The notes under the pieces: model-generated
Databases searched by the model: none
What the model saw: the letters and a program-made list of their open reading frames with translations, nothing else
What the model was told of the DNA's origin: nothing
Made by a program: the position numbers and the translations under genes
Assembly: GCF_029945965.1 (NCBI RefSeq)
Contig: NZ_JAQSDO010000008.1
Coordinates: 153,976 to 217,975 of the forward strand
Reading direction: 5' to 3'
From: Thermomonas sp.
Lineage (GTDB): Bacteria; Pseudomonadota; Gammaproteobacteria; Xanthomonadales; Xanthomonadaceae
DNA: 64,000 nucleotides
In this document: positions 11,142 through 21,500 of the stretch, in pieces
How the letters are laid out: the number at the start of each line of letters is the position of its first letter
How positions within the stretch are numbered: the first letter of the stretch is position 1

Positions 11142-11993
11142 CTATTGCCGCTCGCAGCGGCCTGCAGGTGGCGGCGCTGAACCCGGCGTGGCCCGCCATG
11201 GATTGATGTCCAGGCCGCCGCGTCGCGTGTAGCGTGCTTCCACCGACAGCCATTCCGGCCAGCAGCGGGCAGAGAGGTCAGTGAACATGCGTTCCACGCA
11301 TTGTTCGTGGAAACCCGCGTGGTCGCGGAAGCTCACGATGTAGCGCAGCAAGGATGCGCGATCGATGCGCGGCCCGCGATACGCGACAAAAACATCGGCC
11401 CAGTCCGGTTGCCCGGTTACCGGGCAGTTCGATTTCAGCAAGGCGCTGTGCAGGACTTCTTCGACGACATTACCCACGCTTACGGTCAGCAGCGAAGCAT
11501 CGGGCGGGCCATGGGTGTCGATGTCGACGTCCAGTGCATCGATGTCGATTGCATCCGGCGCGACGAATGGCGGCAGGCCGAAGGCCAGGGTGACGGTGGC
11601 TCCAGCGGCAGCGGACAGGTCGGCTTCGACCTGCGTGCGAAAGCTGTCCGCTGAAGCGAAGCGGGTGGCGTTGCAGGAATTCAGGTACAGCTTGAGCGAC
11701 TTGGATTCGATCAGGTTCGGCGAGTCGGCGGGTACCTGCAGGGTTGCGGTGGCGACCAGTGGCTTGCCGCGTGCATCGAGCCACGACAGTTCATAGGCAT
11801 GCCAGCGGTCGATGCCGATGAAGGGCAGCGCGTCGTCGGCAATATTCAAGCCATTGCGGCTCAAATCTACGCGACCCAAGGTGCGCGGGATTGGATACAA
11901 CAGGCCCGCATCGAACTGACGGGGATAAGTGGCCTCGCGCCCGAGCAGCGAGTGTTCGGGGGAATGCGCGGGCGCGTCCTGGTTGCCGGTCAT
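11142..11993 (-). CDS. queF: NADPH-dependent 7-cyano-7-deazaguanine reductase (type II QueF)
   Basis: 283 residues, the two-domain (YqcD/E. coli-like) QueF. It reduces preQ0 to preQ1 in queuosine biosynthesis. The QueF motif ESKSLK is at 96-101. Catalytic Cys190 in [13 protein letters not shown] and Asp197 fall at the E. coli positions. The C-terminal [13 protein letters not shown] is also conserved. It is encoded 12 bp downstream of the second lipoprotein, so cotranscription is likely although the functions look unrelated. Confidence 0.95.
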   Translation of the reverse strand: MTGNQDAPAHSPEHSLLGREATYPRQFDAGLLYPIPRTLGRVDLSRNGLNIADDALPFIGIDRWHAYELSWLDARGKPLVATATLQVPADSPNLIESKSLKLYLNSCNATRFASADSFRTQVEADLSAAAGATVTLAFGLPPFVAPDAIDIDALDVDIDTHGPPDASLLTVSVGNVVEEVLHSALLKSNCPVTGQPDWADVFVAYRGPRIDRASLLRYIVSFRDHAGFHEQCVERMFTDLSARCWPEWLSVEARYTRRGGLDINPWRATPGSAPPPAGRCERQ

Positions 11994-12005
11994 ACGATGT
12001 ACTGC

Positions 12006-12479
12006 TTACTTGACCTCGAACTCGACCAGCGCAATCGGCTGATTGTTCACGTCGACTTCGACGTTGTACTTACCGGCTTCGCTGGGCTGGAATTCGAACG
12101 CGGTGAACGGGCCGGCGATCTTCTTGTGTTCGTCCTTGCGCAACCGGCCGTCTTGGTGGAACCAGAACACCTCCATCCGGTCGCCGATCTTGCGTCCTTT
12201 CGTCGGCACCGAAACATAGACGGTGGTGCCGGTCGCAAAGTCGTACTGCCGGGTCACCAAGTCGCCACGGTCGTCGATTGCCGGACCTACGAACGCCGCA
12301 TCCGGTGCCACTTCCACGGTACCGATCCCGTTCGGATCTTCCTTCGGTGTTGGCGTCTTGTCGACGGCCGTCGGCAGTTCCGGAGCCTGGCGGTTGCACG
12401 CGACCAATGCACAAGCCAGCAGGATGAGGCTCAGGGTGCGATTCCGGGTGCGATGTCTGTTGCGATGGATCGGGGGCAT
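12006..12479 (-). CDS. Small lipoprotein, unknown function (pair member B)
   Basis: 157 residues from the ATG at 12479, supported by GAGGAA just upstream; the open frame extends further but without conserved sequence. Basic N-region, hydrophobic core and lipobox CALVAC (Cys28). The mature part predicts beta strands (TTVYVSVPTKGR, MEVFWFHQDGRL, YNVEVDVNNQPIALVEFEVK). The end matches the lipoprotein at 10556-11059, suggesting duplication. Its context is queF downstream and zapE upstream. Confidence 0.75.
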   Translation of the reverse strand: MPPIHRNRHRTRNRTLSLILLACALVACNRQAPELPTAVDKTPTPKEDPNGIGTVEVAPDAAFVGPAIDDRGDLVTRQYDFATGTTVYVSVPTKGRKIGDRMEVFWFHQDGRLRKDEHKKIAGPFTAFEFQPSEAGKYNVEVDVNNQPIALVEFEVK

Positions 12480-12623
12480 GGCGTTCCTCGCGCGTTGGGC
12501 GCGCAACAAAGAATGAAGCCGGCATGGCTGACAAGAGACGGGGCGCATTCTAGGCCATCGACCGCAGGTGGTTGCCTTTGCACGTGATTGCAGGCGCAGC
12601 GTGGGCTGCGGCGTTCAGCTTTG

Positions 12624-13721
12624 TCAGCTGCGATGTTCCTGCGCCAGGTATTCCGCCGAGCGCATTTCGATGAGGCGCGAGGCGGTGCGCTCGAATGCCA
12701 TGACCAGCCGTTCACCGGAATACAGCGCGGTCGGTTCGGCATCGGCGCTGCAGACCAGGTTGACATGGCGATCATAGAGTTCGTCGATCAGGGTCACGAA
12801 GCGGCGTGCGGCGTCGTCGCGATCACCATCCATGCGCGGGACGCCGCCGACCAGCACAGTATGGAATTCGCGAGCGACCTGAATGTAATCGGCACTCCCG
12901 CGCGGCCCTTCGCACAGTGCCGCGAAATCAAACCAGCACATGCCCTTGCAGCGCGCGCGCACCGGCACCCGACGGCCGTCGATCTCGATCCCGGCATCGC
13001 GGTGCACATCATCGGCTCCAAGTTCATGCCAGCGCTCCTGCAGCCATGCGTCCGACTGTGCATCCAGCGGCGCGCGGTAGACCGGCGAGCGGGTCAGCGC
13101 GCGCAGTCGGTAGTCCTCCTCGCTGTCCAGGTGGACGACGTGGCAATCGCGCTCGATCAGCGCGATTGCCGGCAGGAAACGCACGCGTTGCAAGCCACTC
13201 TTGTAGAGCTGCGAAGGCGCGACATTGGAACTGGTGATGAGTACCACTCCTTCGGCGAACAGGTGCTCCAGCAGGCGCGCCAGCAGCATCGCGTCGCCGA
13301 TATCGCTGACGAAGAATTCATCCAGCACCAGCACCTGCAACGATGCGCGCCATTGGTGGGCGATTGCCGCGAGCGGATCGCGTTGGCCGGCATGTTCGCG
13401 CAGGCCGGCATGTACTTCGCGCATGAAGCGGTGGAAATGGGTGCGACGCTTGCCCTCGATCGGCAGGCCCTCGTGGAACAGGTCGATCAGGAAGGTCTTG
13501 CCGCGCCCGACCCCGCCCCACAGGTACAAACCGGGAATGGGTTCTGGCGTCTCGCCGCCAAACACGCGCTCAAACAGGCCGCGTTTCGGCGCAGGTTTCG
13601 TTACGGCCACATGGATGCGGTCGAGCTCGGCCAGTGCCGGCAGTTGCGCCGGATCGTGCAACCAGTCGCCGCGCGCCACGCCGCCGGCGTAGCGCTGTGA
13701 GGGCAACATCGGATCAGACAT
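12624..13721 (-). CDS. zapE: Cell division ATPase ZapE (AFG1-like)
   Basis: 365 residues. AFG1/LACE1-type P-loop ATPase with Walker A GGVGRGKT at 69-76 and Walker B LVLDEFF at 131-137. FHRFMREVH and SSNVAPSQLYKSGLQR are family motifs. In E. coli ZapE binds and constricts the FtsZ ring under stress. The start overlaps the end of the hydrolase gene by 8 bp, so the two are translationally coupled. Confidence 0.92.
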   Translation of the reverse strand: MSDPMLPSQRYAGGVARGDWLHDPAQLPALAELDRIHVAVTKPAPKRGLFERVFGGETPEPIPGLYLWGGVGRGKTFLIDLFHEGLPIEGKRRTHFHRFMREVHAGLREHAGQRDPLAAIAHQWRASLQVLVLDEFFVSDIGDAMLLARLLEHLFAEGVVLITSSNVAPSQLYKSGLQRVRFLPAIALIERDCHVVHLDSEEDYRLRALTRSPVYRAPLDAQSDAWLQERWHELGADDVHRDAGIEIDGRRVPVRARCKGMCWFDFAALCEGPRGSADYIQVAREFHTVLVGGVPRMDGDRDDAARRFVTLIDELYDRHVNLVCSADAEPTALYSGERLVMAFERTASRLIEMRSAEYLAQEHRS

Positions 13722-14409
13722 CGGCAGGCGCGGCAGGCGGCAGCCAGGTCGCGACGCCGTGCTTCACTGCGCCGCGCAGGTCGATCAGCTTGCGATGGAA
13801 GAAATGGCCGGCGCCGGGCATCCGCACCAGTTGCGGTGGCATCGGCAGGGATTCGATCCAGGCATAGACCGCTTGCGCATCAACGATCTCGTCGTCGTCG
13901 CCCTGGATCACCAGCCACGGGCAGGCGGGCAGGGTGATGTCATCGAACGACCAGCTGCGCCCGACCGGTGGCGCGATCGAGAGCAGCAACTGCGCCTTGA
14001 GTTCGTCGGCGGCGCGCAGGCTGATCCAGGCACCAAAACTGAAACCAGCCAGCCACAGCAGCTTGTCCGGATGTTGCGTCTTCGCCCAAGCCGCGACTGC
14101 GCGCAGGTCGTCGAGTTCGCCGCCGCCATCGTCGAAGCTGCCCTCGGACTGGCCGACCCCGCGGAAGTTGAAACGCAGCGTGGTCGCGCCGGATTCGCGC
14201 AACGCACGCGCGGTCATCGTCACTACCTTGTTGTGCATGCTGCCGCCTTCGGTCGGCAGCGGATGGCAGACGATCGCCAGTAGCGGGCGCGGATCGGCGT
14301 CGGGCTGGTCGAGCGAAGCCTCGATGCGGCCTGCGAGGCCCTCGATGAACAAGGTCGGGTCGGCGGCGCCGGGCGCGGCCGATGTAGGTGGCGTCGATGG
14401 AGTGGTCAT
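13714..14409 (-). CDS. Alpha/beta hydrolase (dienelactone hydrolase-like, COG2945)
   Basis: 231 residues from the ATG at 14409. Catalytic triad candidates are Ser124 in GFSFGA, Asp171-173 in IQGDDDEIV and His202 in GAGHFFH. CHPLPTEGGSMHNKVV and RFNFRGVGQSEG are typical of the COG2945 hydrolases. Cytoplasmic; the substrate is unknown. It overlaps zapE by 8 bp, an arrangement that suggests coexpression. An upstream in-frame ATG at 14463 would add 18 unconserved residues. Confidence 0.85.
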   Translation of the reverse strand: MTTPSTPPTSAAPGAADPTLFIEGLAGRIEASLDQPDADPRPLLAIVCHPLPTEGGSMHNKVVTMTARALRESGATTLRFNFRGVGQSEGSFDDGGGELDDLRAVAAWAKTQHPDKLLWLAGFSFGAWISLRAADELKAQLLLSIAPPVGRSWSFDDITLPACPWLVIQGDDDEIVDAQAVYAWIESLPMPPQLVRMPGAGHFFHRKLIDLRGAVKHGVATWLPPAAPADV

Positions 14410-14452
14410 GCCGCCATGATGCCGCAACCGATGTCCACGGGCGTTGGCGAAC

Positions 14453-14487
14453 CCCGCAAACAACGACGCCGCCCGTAGGCGGCGTCG
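14453..14487 (-). terminator. Terminator behind the cytochrome c gene
   Basis: GACGCCGCC / GGCGGCGTC stem (14465-14473 and 14478-14486) with loop CGTA. On the minus strand it is followed by GTTGTTTGC. Confidence 0.65.
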
Positions 14488-14506
14488 GCGTGGAGCACGG
14501 CGTGCA

Positions 14507-15025
14507 TTACTTGCTTTGCGACACCATCCACTCGACCGTGGCCTTGACCTGGTCGTCGGTCAGCGCCGGGTTGCCGCCCTTGGGCGGCATCACGCCAACA
14601 TTGCCGGAGTAACCGGTGGTCGCGTTTTTGATCAGCATCTCGATCCCCTGGGCAGCCACACGCGCGCCGATTCCCGCCGCGTCCAGCTTGGGTGCGCCAC
14701 CGGCGCCGGAGGTATGGCAGCCGGTGCACAGGTTGCCGAAGATCACGCTGCCGTCCATGGTGCCGCCGTAGGCGACCTGAGAGGCTGCCGCAGCGGCGGC
14801 TGTCTTCATGGCATCAGCCTGCGCTGCGGCGCCGGTCGCGCCTGCATAGACCTCGCCAACTGGAGCGATGCGGTTGAGCACGCGCTGCTCGGCGGCCGGA
14901 TCGATGTCGCGTTTCGCATCACCGTTCAGATGATGCGCGAACAGGATCAGGCAGAGGGTCACCGTCGCCAGGAAAGCGATCAACATCGTGAAATGCTTGA
15001 GGAATTCCAAGTCGTAATTGCGCAC
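14507..15025 (-). CDS. Membrane-anchored c5-type cytochrome c
   Basis: 172 residues from a GTG at 15025 with AAGGTGG just upstream. An N-terminal anchor (FTMLIAFLATVTLCLILFA, about 12-30) leads to an Ala-rich periplasmic linker and one heme-c site (Cys100, Cys103, His104 in CTGCH). Met146 in VMPPKGG is the likely axial ligand. The C-terminal TDDQVKATVEWMVSQ helix fits cytochrome c5, an electron donor to terminal oxidases. The frame is open upstream to 15169, but that part is antisense to the recC leader. Divergent from recC with about 127 bp between. Confidence 0.87.
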   Translation of the reverse strand: MRNYDLEFLKHFTMLIAFLATVTLCLILFAHHLNGDAKRDIDPAAEQRVLNRIAPVGEVYAGATGAAAQADAMKTAAAAAASQVAYGGTMDGSVIFGNLCTGCHTSGAGGAPKLDAAGIGARVAAQGIEMLIKNATTGYSGNVGVMPPKGGNPALTDDQVKATVEWMVSQSK

Positions 15026-15152
15026 GATCCACCTTGCGTATGTTGGCCGGCCGGGGCCGTCAAACCGCGGATTATCCCAGAAATGGGCCGCGTGGGGCGA
15101 GTGGCATGCAAGATCGCAGCAACTGCGACGCAGACCCGGCACACTTCGGCCA

Positions 15153-18100
15153 ATGCAAAACGCGCACATTCCGCCCGTCCAGCACCTCGCCCTGTTCCGC
15201 GCCAGCCGGGTGGAACGACTGCTTGTGCCAATGCAAATCCTGCTCAGGTCGCAGGGACCTGCGCACCCGCTGGCGCCAGTGCAGGTGGTAGTGGGTCATG
15301 CCGGCTTGCGCCCGTGGCTGCTCGGTCAACTGGCGCGCGATGCCGGCCGCGAAGGCATCGCTGCCAACATCGATGTGATGCTGCCCAGCACCTGGCTGGA
15401 GCGCCTGGCCCAGGACGTACTGGGTGAGTCCGCGGTCGCGCTGGCGCCGTATCGTCGCGAGATCCTGCGCTGGCGGATCCATGCCTTGTTGCCGCAGGTG
15501 CCGTTGGTAGACGTGCAGGCCTATCTGGATGGCGGCGATGCCGCGCGGCGCAGGTTCCAGCTCGCCGATCACCTGGCCGGCTTGTTTGGCCGCTACAGCA
15601 TCTATCGGCCGGACTGGCTGGCAGCATGGGCGCACGGTAACGACCGCATCCCGGCCGAAGCCCGCGCTTCGCCGCTGCCATGGCTGTGGAAACGGCTACG
15701 CATCGAGATCGGCCAGCCGCACCGCGGCGAACGCCTGCAGCAGCTTGCCGAGGCATTGGCCGAAGGTCATCCGGCCGCCGCCGGGGATGGCTCGGCGCTG
15801 CATCTGTTCGGCATCAGCCACCTGGCGCCCGGTGAACTTGCGGTGTTCGCCGCGCTGTCGGCGCAGCGTCCAGTGGCGCTGTATCTGCCCGATCCCTGCC
15901 GCGAACGCGACTGGGTACTGGGCCTGCCCGCGGATCGCGCCTGGCTGCATGCGGCCTGGGCCAGCGAGCAGCCGGACCAGGCCGATGCCGCATTCCTGGC
16001 GCAGCCGCATCCGTTGCTGGCGGCGTGGGGGCGGATGGGCCAGGAGTTCCTGCTGGCGCTGGAAGACCACCAGTTGCTGGCCGATGTGCGTGACGCCAGC
16101 GATGCCGAAGATTCCAATGTCGAAGCCGGCAATCGGCTGCAGCGCTTGCAGGACAGCCTGCGTCGGCGCGATGTCACGCTGTTGGCGCCGACTGTCACGC
16201 AAGCGGAGGAGCGCAAGGACACCAGCCTGCGCGTGCATGCCTGCCACACCCGCCTGCGTGAACTTGAAGTACTGCGCGATGCCCTGCTGGACGTGCTGGC
16301 CCGGTCGCCCGACCTGACCGCAGCAGACATCGTGGTGATGGCGCCCGACATCACCGCCTATGCACCATTGCTGCCGGCGGTGTTCGGCGAACCCGGTGTG
16401 GCCGATGCAGCGCTGCCCTATCACCTGGCTGATATCCCGCTCACTGCCGCACATCCGCTATTGCAGGCCTACGCGCACCTGCTGGACCTGCCGTTGTCGC
16501 GGCTGCCGGTGGCCGAAGTGCTCGACCTGCTGCGCACGCCGGCAGTGATGCTGCGGTTCGGGCTGGATGCGGGCGGGGTCGCACGGATCGAGGGCTGGTT
16601 GCGGCAGGCGAATGTGGTGTGGGCACTGGATGCAGCACAGCGCGTGCGCGAAGGCTTGCCCGACAATCCGACCCACAGCTTCGCCTGGGGCGTGGACCGG
16701 CTGCTGGCCGCGCATGTGTTCGGTCATGTCGATGATGCGGTGGCATTGCCGGAAGGATCGGTGTTGCCTGCCGAGGCCGCGATTGAGGGCCCACAGGCGG
16801 GTGAGCTTGGCGCACTGGATAGCCTGCTGGCGCTGCTGGCCGAGTGGCAACGCGACGCCACCCAGCCGCGACTGGCGAGTGCATGGGCGAAACGGATGGA
16901 AGTGCAGCTCGACGCCTTGTTCCGGGTGTCGCTGCAGGATGCCGCCGGCAACGAAGCGTTAGGCGTGCTGCGCGGTCTGGTGCGTGACGTTGCTGATGTA
17001 CCGGGCAAGGCCGGCGTGGATCCGCAGCTGGATTACGCGGTAGTTCGCGAAGTGTTGCAGGAGGGCCTGCAAGCGGTGCCGGCGCGGCAGCGGTTCCTGT
17101 CCGGCAGCATGGTCGTGTGCGGTATGGTCCCGCAGCGCGCGATCCCGTTTCGGGTGGTCGCGGTGCTGGGGCTGGACGAGGGCGCGTTCCCGCGCCCCGA
17201 CCGCAGCGATGGCCTGGACCTGATGGCACGACATCGCCGCAGTGGCGATCGCGGCCTGCGTGACGACGACCGCTGGCTGTTCCTGGAAACCGTGATGGCT
17301 GCGCGCGAACGCCTGCACCTGAGCTACATCGGCGAGGACGTGCGTGACGGAAAGTCGCGCAACCCCGCCGCTCCGCTGGCGGAATTGATGGCGGTGCTGG
17401 ATCGGCACGCGCCGCCGCAGCCATGCGCCGAAGGCGAAACGCCCAACCCGCAGCGACCATGGCTGGTGCGGCATCCGTTGCAGCCGTTCGATCCGCGCTA
17501 TTTCGACGGCGGGGATGACGCGGATCCGGCGCTGTTCAGCCATCGCGACGCGTTCGCCACCGCCTCGAATCCCGGGCAGGAGATCCCGCCGATCTTCGCC
17601 GATCTTCTCAAACCCTTGATCGATGGAAGCGCAGTGATGCCACCCGCGACGCCACTGCCAATCGCGGCGGTGCTGGGCTACTTCCGCGACCCGGCCCGGC
17701 AGTTGCTGCGCGATGGCCTCGGGCTGCGCCTGGACGCCAGCGATCAATTCGAGGTCGAAGAACCGTTGGATGCCACGCTGCCGGCAATTGCCCGGCTTCC
17801 GCAACGCTTGCTGCGGATGGCGATCGAAAAGCAATTGACGACGATGCCGGAACACCCGCCCGCATGGCTGGCCGATGCCGGACTTCTGGCCAGTGGGCGT
17901 CCCGGCGTATCGGCGTGGTTGGACTTGCGTGAGAAAACCGATGCCACGTTGCAGCAAGCGGTTGCACTGCCATTGTTCGAGCATGGCTGGCCGAAGCCAT
18001 GGCCAGCAATTGAAGCTGCGGTCGGGCAGTGGCAACTAAGCGGCAGGTTGCCCGATGTGGTTGTCGGCCCGGATGGCGCGCCCTGCGTGCTCGCGCTGCA

Positions 18101-18587
18101 ACCCGGCAAGAAACTGAAGGAACTGGACTACGCAAAGCGCATTCCGCTGTTCCTGCAATGGGCGCTGCTGCGACTCGACCCTGCACTCGCGGAGCGACCG
18201 GTCGAAATCGTCTGGCTACTGAAGGAACCGCCCGGCGACGACGCGCCGTGGCAGGCGTGGGCGCACGCGTGGCAACAGGCTGATGTTCCGCTTCGAAAAA
18301 CCATGCACGCGCGACTCGCGGCCAGCGTCATCGACCTGCTGGTGCTGTTCGTGCAGGCGCAGCAACAGCCATCGGCGTATTTTCCGAAGACGACATTCGC
18401 CCGCGACCCTGCTGCTGCGTGGGCCGGGGGTTTCGGCGGCAAAGGTGAACGCGATTACGCACCCGGCTATGCGCGGTTACTTGCGGGCGAAGTCACGTTT
18501 GCCGATGAAGCCGAACAGACCGCGCTGCAGGTCGTGGCCGAACGCATCGAGGCCGCACTCGCGTTGCCGCTTGGGGATGCCGCATGA
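15153..18587 (+). CDS. recC: Exodeoxyribonuclease V subunit gamma (RecC)
   Basis: 1144 residues, close to the E. coli RecC length. It is the Chi-scanning, inactive-helicase subunit of RecBCD. Recognisable stretches include HLFGISHLAPGELAVFAAL, the VRVHACHTRLRELEVLRDAL equivalent, PYHLADIPL and RAIPFRVVAVLGLDEGAFPR, with a C-terminal inactivated nuclease-like domain. The start at 15153 was chosen because RecC homology begins soon after (LALFRASRVERLL); the 45 codons upstream are unconserved. Its stop overlaps the recB start by 4 nt, so it is first in a coupled recCBD operon. Confidence 0.94.
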   Translation: MQNAHIPPVQHLALFRASRVERLLVPMQILLRSQGPAHPLAPVQVVVGHAGLRPWLLGQLARDAGREGIAANIDVMLPSTWLERLAQDVLGESAVALAPYRREILRWRIHALLPQVPLVDVQAYLDGGDAARRRFQLADHLAGLFGRYSIYRPDWLAAWAHGNDRIPAEARASPLPWLWKRLRIEIGQPHRGERLQQLAEALAEGHPAAAGDGSALHLFGISHLAPGELAVFAALSAQRPVALYLPDPCRERDWVLGLPADRAWLHAAWASEQPDQADAAFLAQPHPLLAAWGRMGQEFLLALEDHQLLADVRDASDAEDSNVEAGNRLQRLQDSLRRRDVTLLAPTVTQAEERKDTSLRVHACHTRLRELEVLRDALLDVLARSPDLTAADIVVMAPDITAYAPLLPAVFGEPGVADAALPYHLADIPLTAAHPLLQAYAHLLDLPLSRLPVAEVLDLLRTPAVMLRFGLDAGGVARIEGWLRQANVVWALDAAQRVREGLPDNPTHSFAWGVDRLLAAHVFGHVDDAVALPEGSVLPAEAAIEGPQAGELGALDSLLALLAEWQRDATQPRLASAWAKRMEVQLDALFRVSLQDAAGNEALGVLRGLVRDVADVPGKAGVDPQLDYAVVREVLQEGLQAVPARQRFLSGSMVVCGMVPQRAIPFRVVAVLGLDEGAFPRPDRSDGLDLMARHRRSGDRGLRDDDRWLFLETVMAARERLHLSYIGEDVRDGKSRNPAAPLAELMAVLDRHAPPQPCAEGETPNPQRPWLVRHPLQPFDPRYFDGGDDADPALFSHRDAFATASNPGQEIPPIFADLLKPLIDGSAVMPPATPLPIAAVLGYFRDPARQLLRDGLGLRLDASDQFEVEEPLDATLPAIARLPQRLLRMAIEKQLTTMPEHPPAWLADAGLLASGRPGVSAWLDLREKTDATLQQAVALPLFEHGWPKPWPAIEAAVGQWQLSGRLPDVVVGPDGAPCVLALQPGKKLKELDYAKRIPLFLQWALLRLDPALAERPVEIVWLLKEPPGDDAPWQAWAHAWQQADVPLRKTMHARLAASVIDLLVLFVQAQQQPSAYFPKTTFARDPAAAWAGGFGGKGERDYAPGYARLLAGEVTFADEAEQTALQVVAERIEAALALPLGDAA

Positions 18588-21500
18588 CGACATCGGACTG
18601 GCGCGCATTGAGCCTGGCACCGGGCGGACGCAGCCTGGTCGAGGCCAGCGCAGGCACCGGCAAGACCTGGACGATCGCTGCGCTCTATTTGCGCTTGTTG
18701 CTGGAGCCGCGCGAGGGCGGGCCGATCAGTCCACGCGGCATTGTGGTTTCAACATTTACCGATGCCGCTGCGCAGGAACTGCGCCAACGCATCCGTGCGC
18801 GCCTGCAGGGTGCGCAGGAACTGCTGGCCCGCGCGCGTCACGCGCCCGATGAATTGCTGAATCGTGATCTACAGGATGACGAAGTCCTGCACTGGTTGCG
18901 CGGGTGTTGCCTGGCCGCCGATGGCAGCGTCGATGCCGGCAAGCTCGATGCCTTCCACTTGCGCCTGCAACTGGCATTGGCCGAACTCGACCAAGCCCCG
19001 ATCGGCACCTTGCACGCGTTGTGCCAGCGCATCCTGCGTGAACAGCCGTTTGCCAGTGGCATGGGCTTCGGCCAGGTCGAATTGGTGGCCGGCAGAGAAC
19101 TGGATGGCGAACTCGCCGATGACCTGTGGCGGCAACTCGCGCAGTCGCCAGAGCCACTGTCGCCGGAACAGCAGGTCTGGTTCGACGTTGGACGTGCGCA
19201 ACTCACCCGCGCACTGGGTGATGCCCTGAAGCCAGGTGTCGAAGTGCCGTGTCCATCGGCGCCCGACATCGCATCGTTGTTGCAGCCGGACATGGCGATT
19301 GCACTGCGTGAATACGCAAATGATGCAGGCTGGTTCAAATCAGCCCGTAGTGTCTGGATACGTGGCCTGCATGGTCTGGCGGATTGGATTGATGCGGGTG
19401 ATCCGGGAGCCGGTCCAGAAGAAAAAGTGCTGGATGACCTGGGCAAGCGACTTGAAACCCAGATCAAGCCCGCACGCCTGGCCGAAGCGGAAACCGACGA
19501 TGTATTCGCGTTTGTGATGCGCGCCACCGATTTGCTTTCGACAGCACCGGCAATCCTCCGTGCCCGCGGCCTGGCCGAATTCGTACCGCAGCTGCGTGAC
19601 CTTCGCGATGCACGCCTGCAGGCGCGCGGACAACTCAGCTTCGATGCGGTGATCGTGCGGGTGCATGCGGCCTTGCAGGGATCTCCGGCCTTGGCCGATG
19701 CCTTGCATTCGCAATGGCCGGTCGCGCTGGTGGACGAGTTCCAGGACACCGACGGCCTGCAATATCAGATCCTCGACCTCATCTATCGTGATGCCGCCGG
19801 CATCGCGCGCGAACGGCAGGTACGTGGACGGCTGGTGATGATCGGCGACCCCAAGCAGGCGATCTACCGCTTCCGTGGCGGCGACATCGACGCTTACCTG
19901 CGCGCCGCCAGCAAGGTGGATGTCGAAGACGTCATGCATCTGGACACCAATCATCGTTCGGCGCGTGGTTATGTCGATGCCTGCAATGAGCTGTTTGACA
20001 TCGCCGGCCACGCGCTATCCGCCGACGTTCAGCACACCATCGCTTACCGCGACGTGCTGGCCAGTGCGCGTCGTGATGGCAGGCCATATCGCGTGGACGG
20101 CAGCCCAGTCGTGCGGCCATTGGTGTTTCATTACCTGGAGGAAGTGCCAGCGAATGCGGATGAACGTCGCGATGCAGCGCTCGATGCCTGCGCCGACCAC
20201 ATCGTGCAACTTCTTTCGGGCAGCCATGCGATCGGGGATGCGCTGTTGCAGCCCGGCGACATCGCCGTGTTGTTACCCAAGAACCGGCAAATCAGCGAGT
20301 TGCGGATGCGGCTACGCGCACGTGGCGTGCCCTGCGTGGGCGGTGGGCGCAGCAGCGTGTTCGCCACCAATTGGGCGCGGGAGTTGCAACTGCTGTTGCA
20401 TGCCGCCGCGCAGCCGGCCGACCCTGGCCTGGTGCGCGGCGCATTGGCAACCCGCATTGGCGGCCTTGATTACCAGACACTGCGCTCGCTTGCCGATGCC
20501 GGGCATGACGTGCAGTGGCAACAATGCCTGGATCGCTTCATCGCGCTGCATGCGCTTTGGGAGTCGTGCGGCGTGCTGGCGGTGGTGAAAGAAATCATCG
20601 ACATTGCCGCGCCGCGCCTGACGGCCGCACAGGATGGTGAGCGTGCCTTGACCGACCTGCGCCATATCGGCGAACTGCTGCAGGCGCAGGAAGCGCGCCA
20701 GCCAGGCCATGCGCAACTGCTGGCCTGGTTGTCGGCGCAGCGCGATGGCGACGGCAGCGACAGCGAGGATGCCGCCAATGGTCGCGAACTGCGTATCGAA
20801 TCCGATGCCAAACGCGTGCAACTGATGACCCTGCATGCGGCCAAGGGACTGGAGTTCCCGGTCGTGTTGCTTCCGCTGATGTGGGACAGCACTTGGCACA
20901 AGCCGACCAATCACCATGGGTTCGTGATCGTTACCGATCCGGTCACCGGCATTCGCCAGCTGCGCAATGATGCCGCAGCCTGCGAACAGGCCAGGTGGGA
21001 AGACCAGGAAGAACGCTTCCGCCTGCTGTACGTCGCGCTGACCCGTGCCGAACATGCCTGCCATGTCTATGCACTGCCGACGGATCGGCAAGCGAAAGGA
21101 AATTCGAAGTCCAGCCTGCAGGATCCGGAGCGTTCGCCGCTGGATGCCTTGCTGGTGCGCGCAGAAGCAGCGCTTGAGGAGCAGCACAGCCTGCAGGATG
21201 CGAGCGAACACATTGCATGGCAGTTGGGCTGGCCTGAAACATCGGGCAGATATCAGATGGATGTCGCGCCACGAAAGCCCGTGCAAGTGCGGCCTGAACC
21301 GCCACCGGCCCAGCTGGTGCGGCGCCACAGCTTCAGTTCGATGCTGCGCGGCAGCCATGGCCTGCAGCAAGAACACGCCGCCACCGATGAAGCACCGACA
21401 CTGATCGAAGACTTCATCGAAGAGGGTATCGAAGAGGGTATCGAAGAAGAGTGTGTGGCGGAGGAGGTTGTTTCCGCATATCCAGAGCTTGCTGCGCTGG

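Noticed and set aside
15018..15152. N-terminal extension of recC
   Set aside because: It overlaps the cytochrome c start on the other strand and has no RecC-like sequence.
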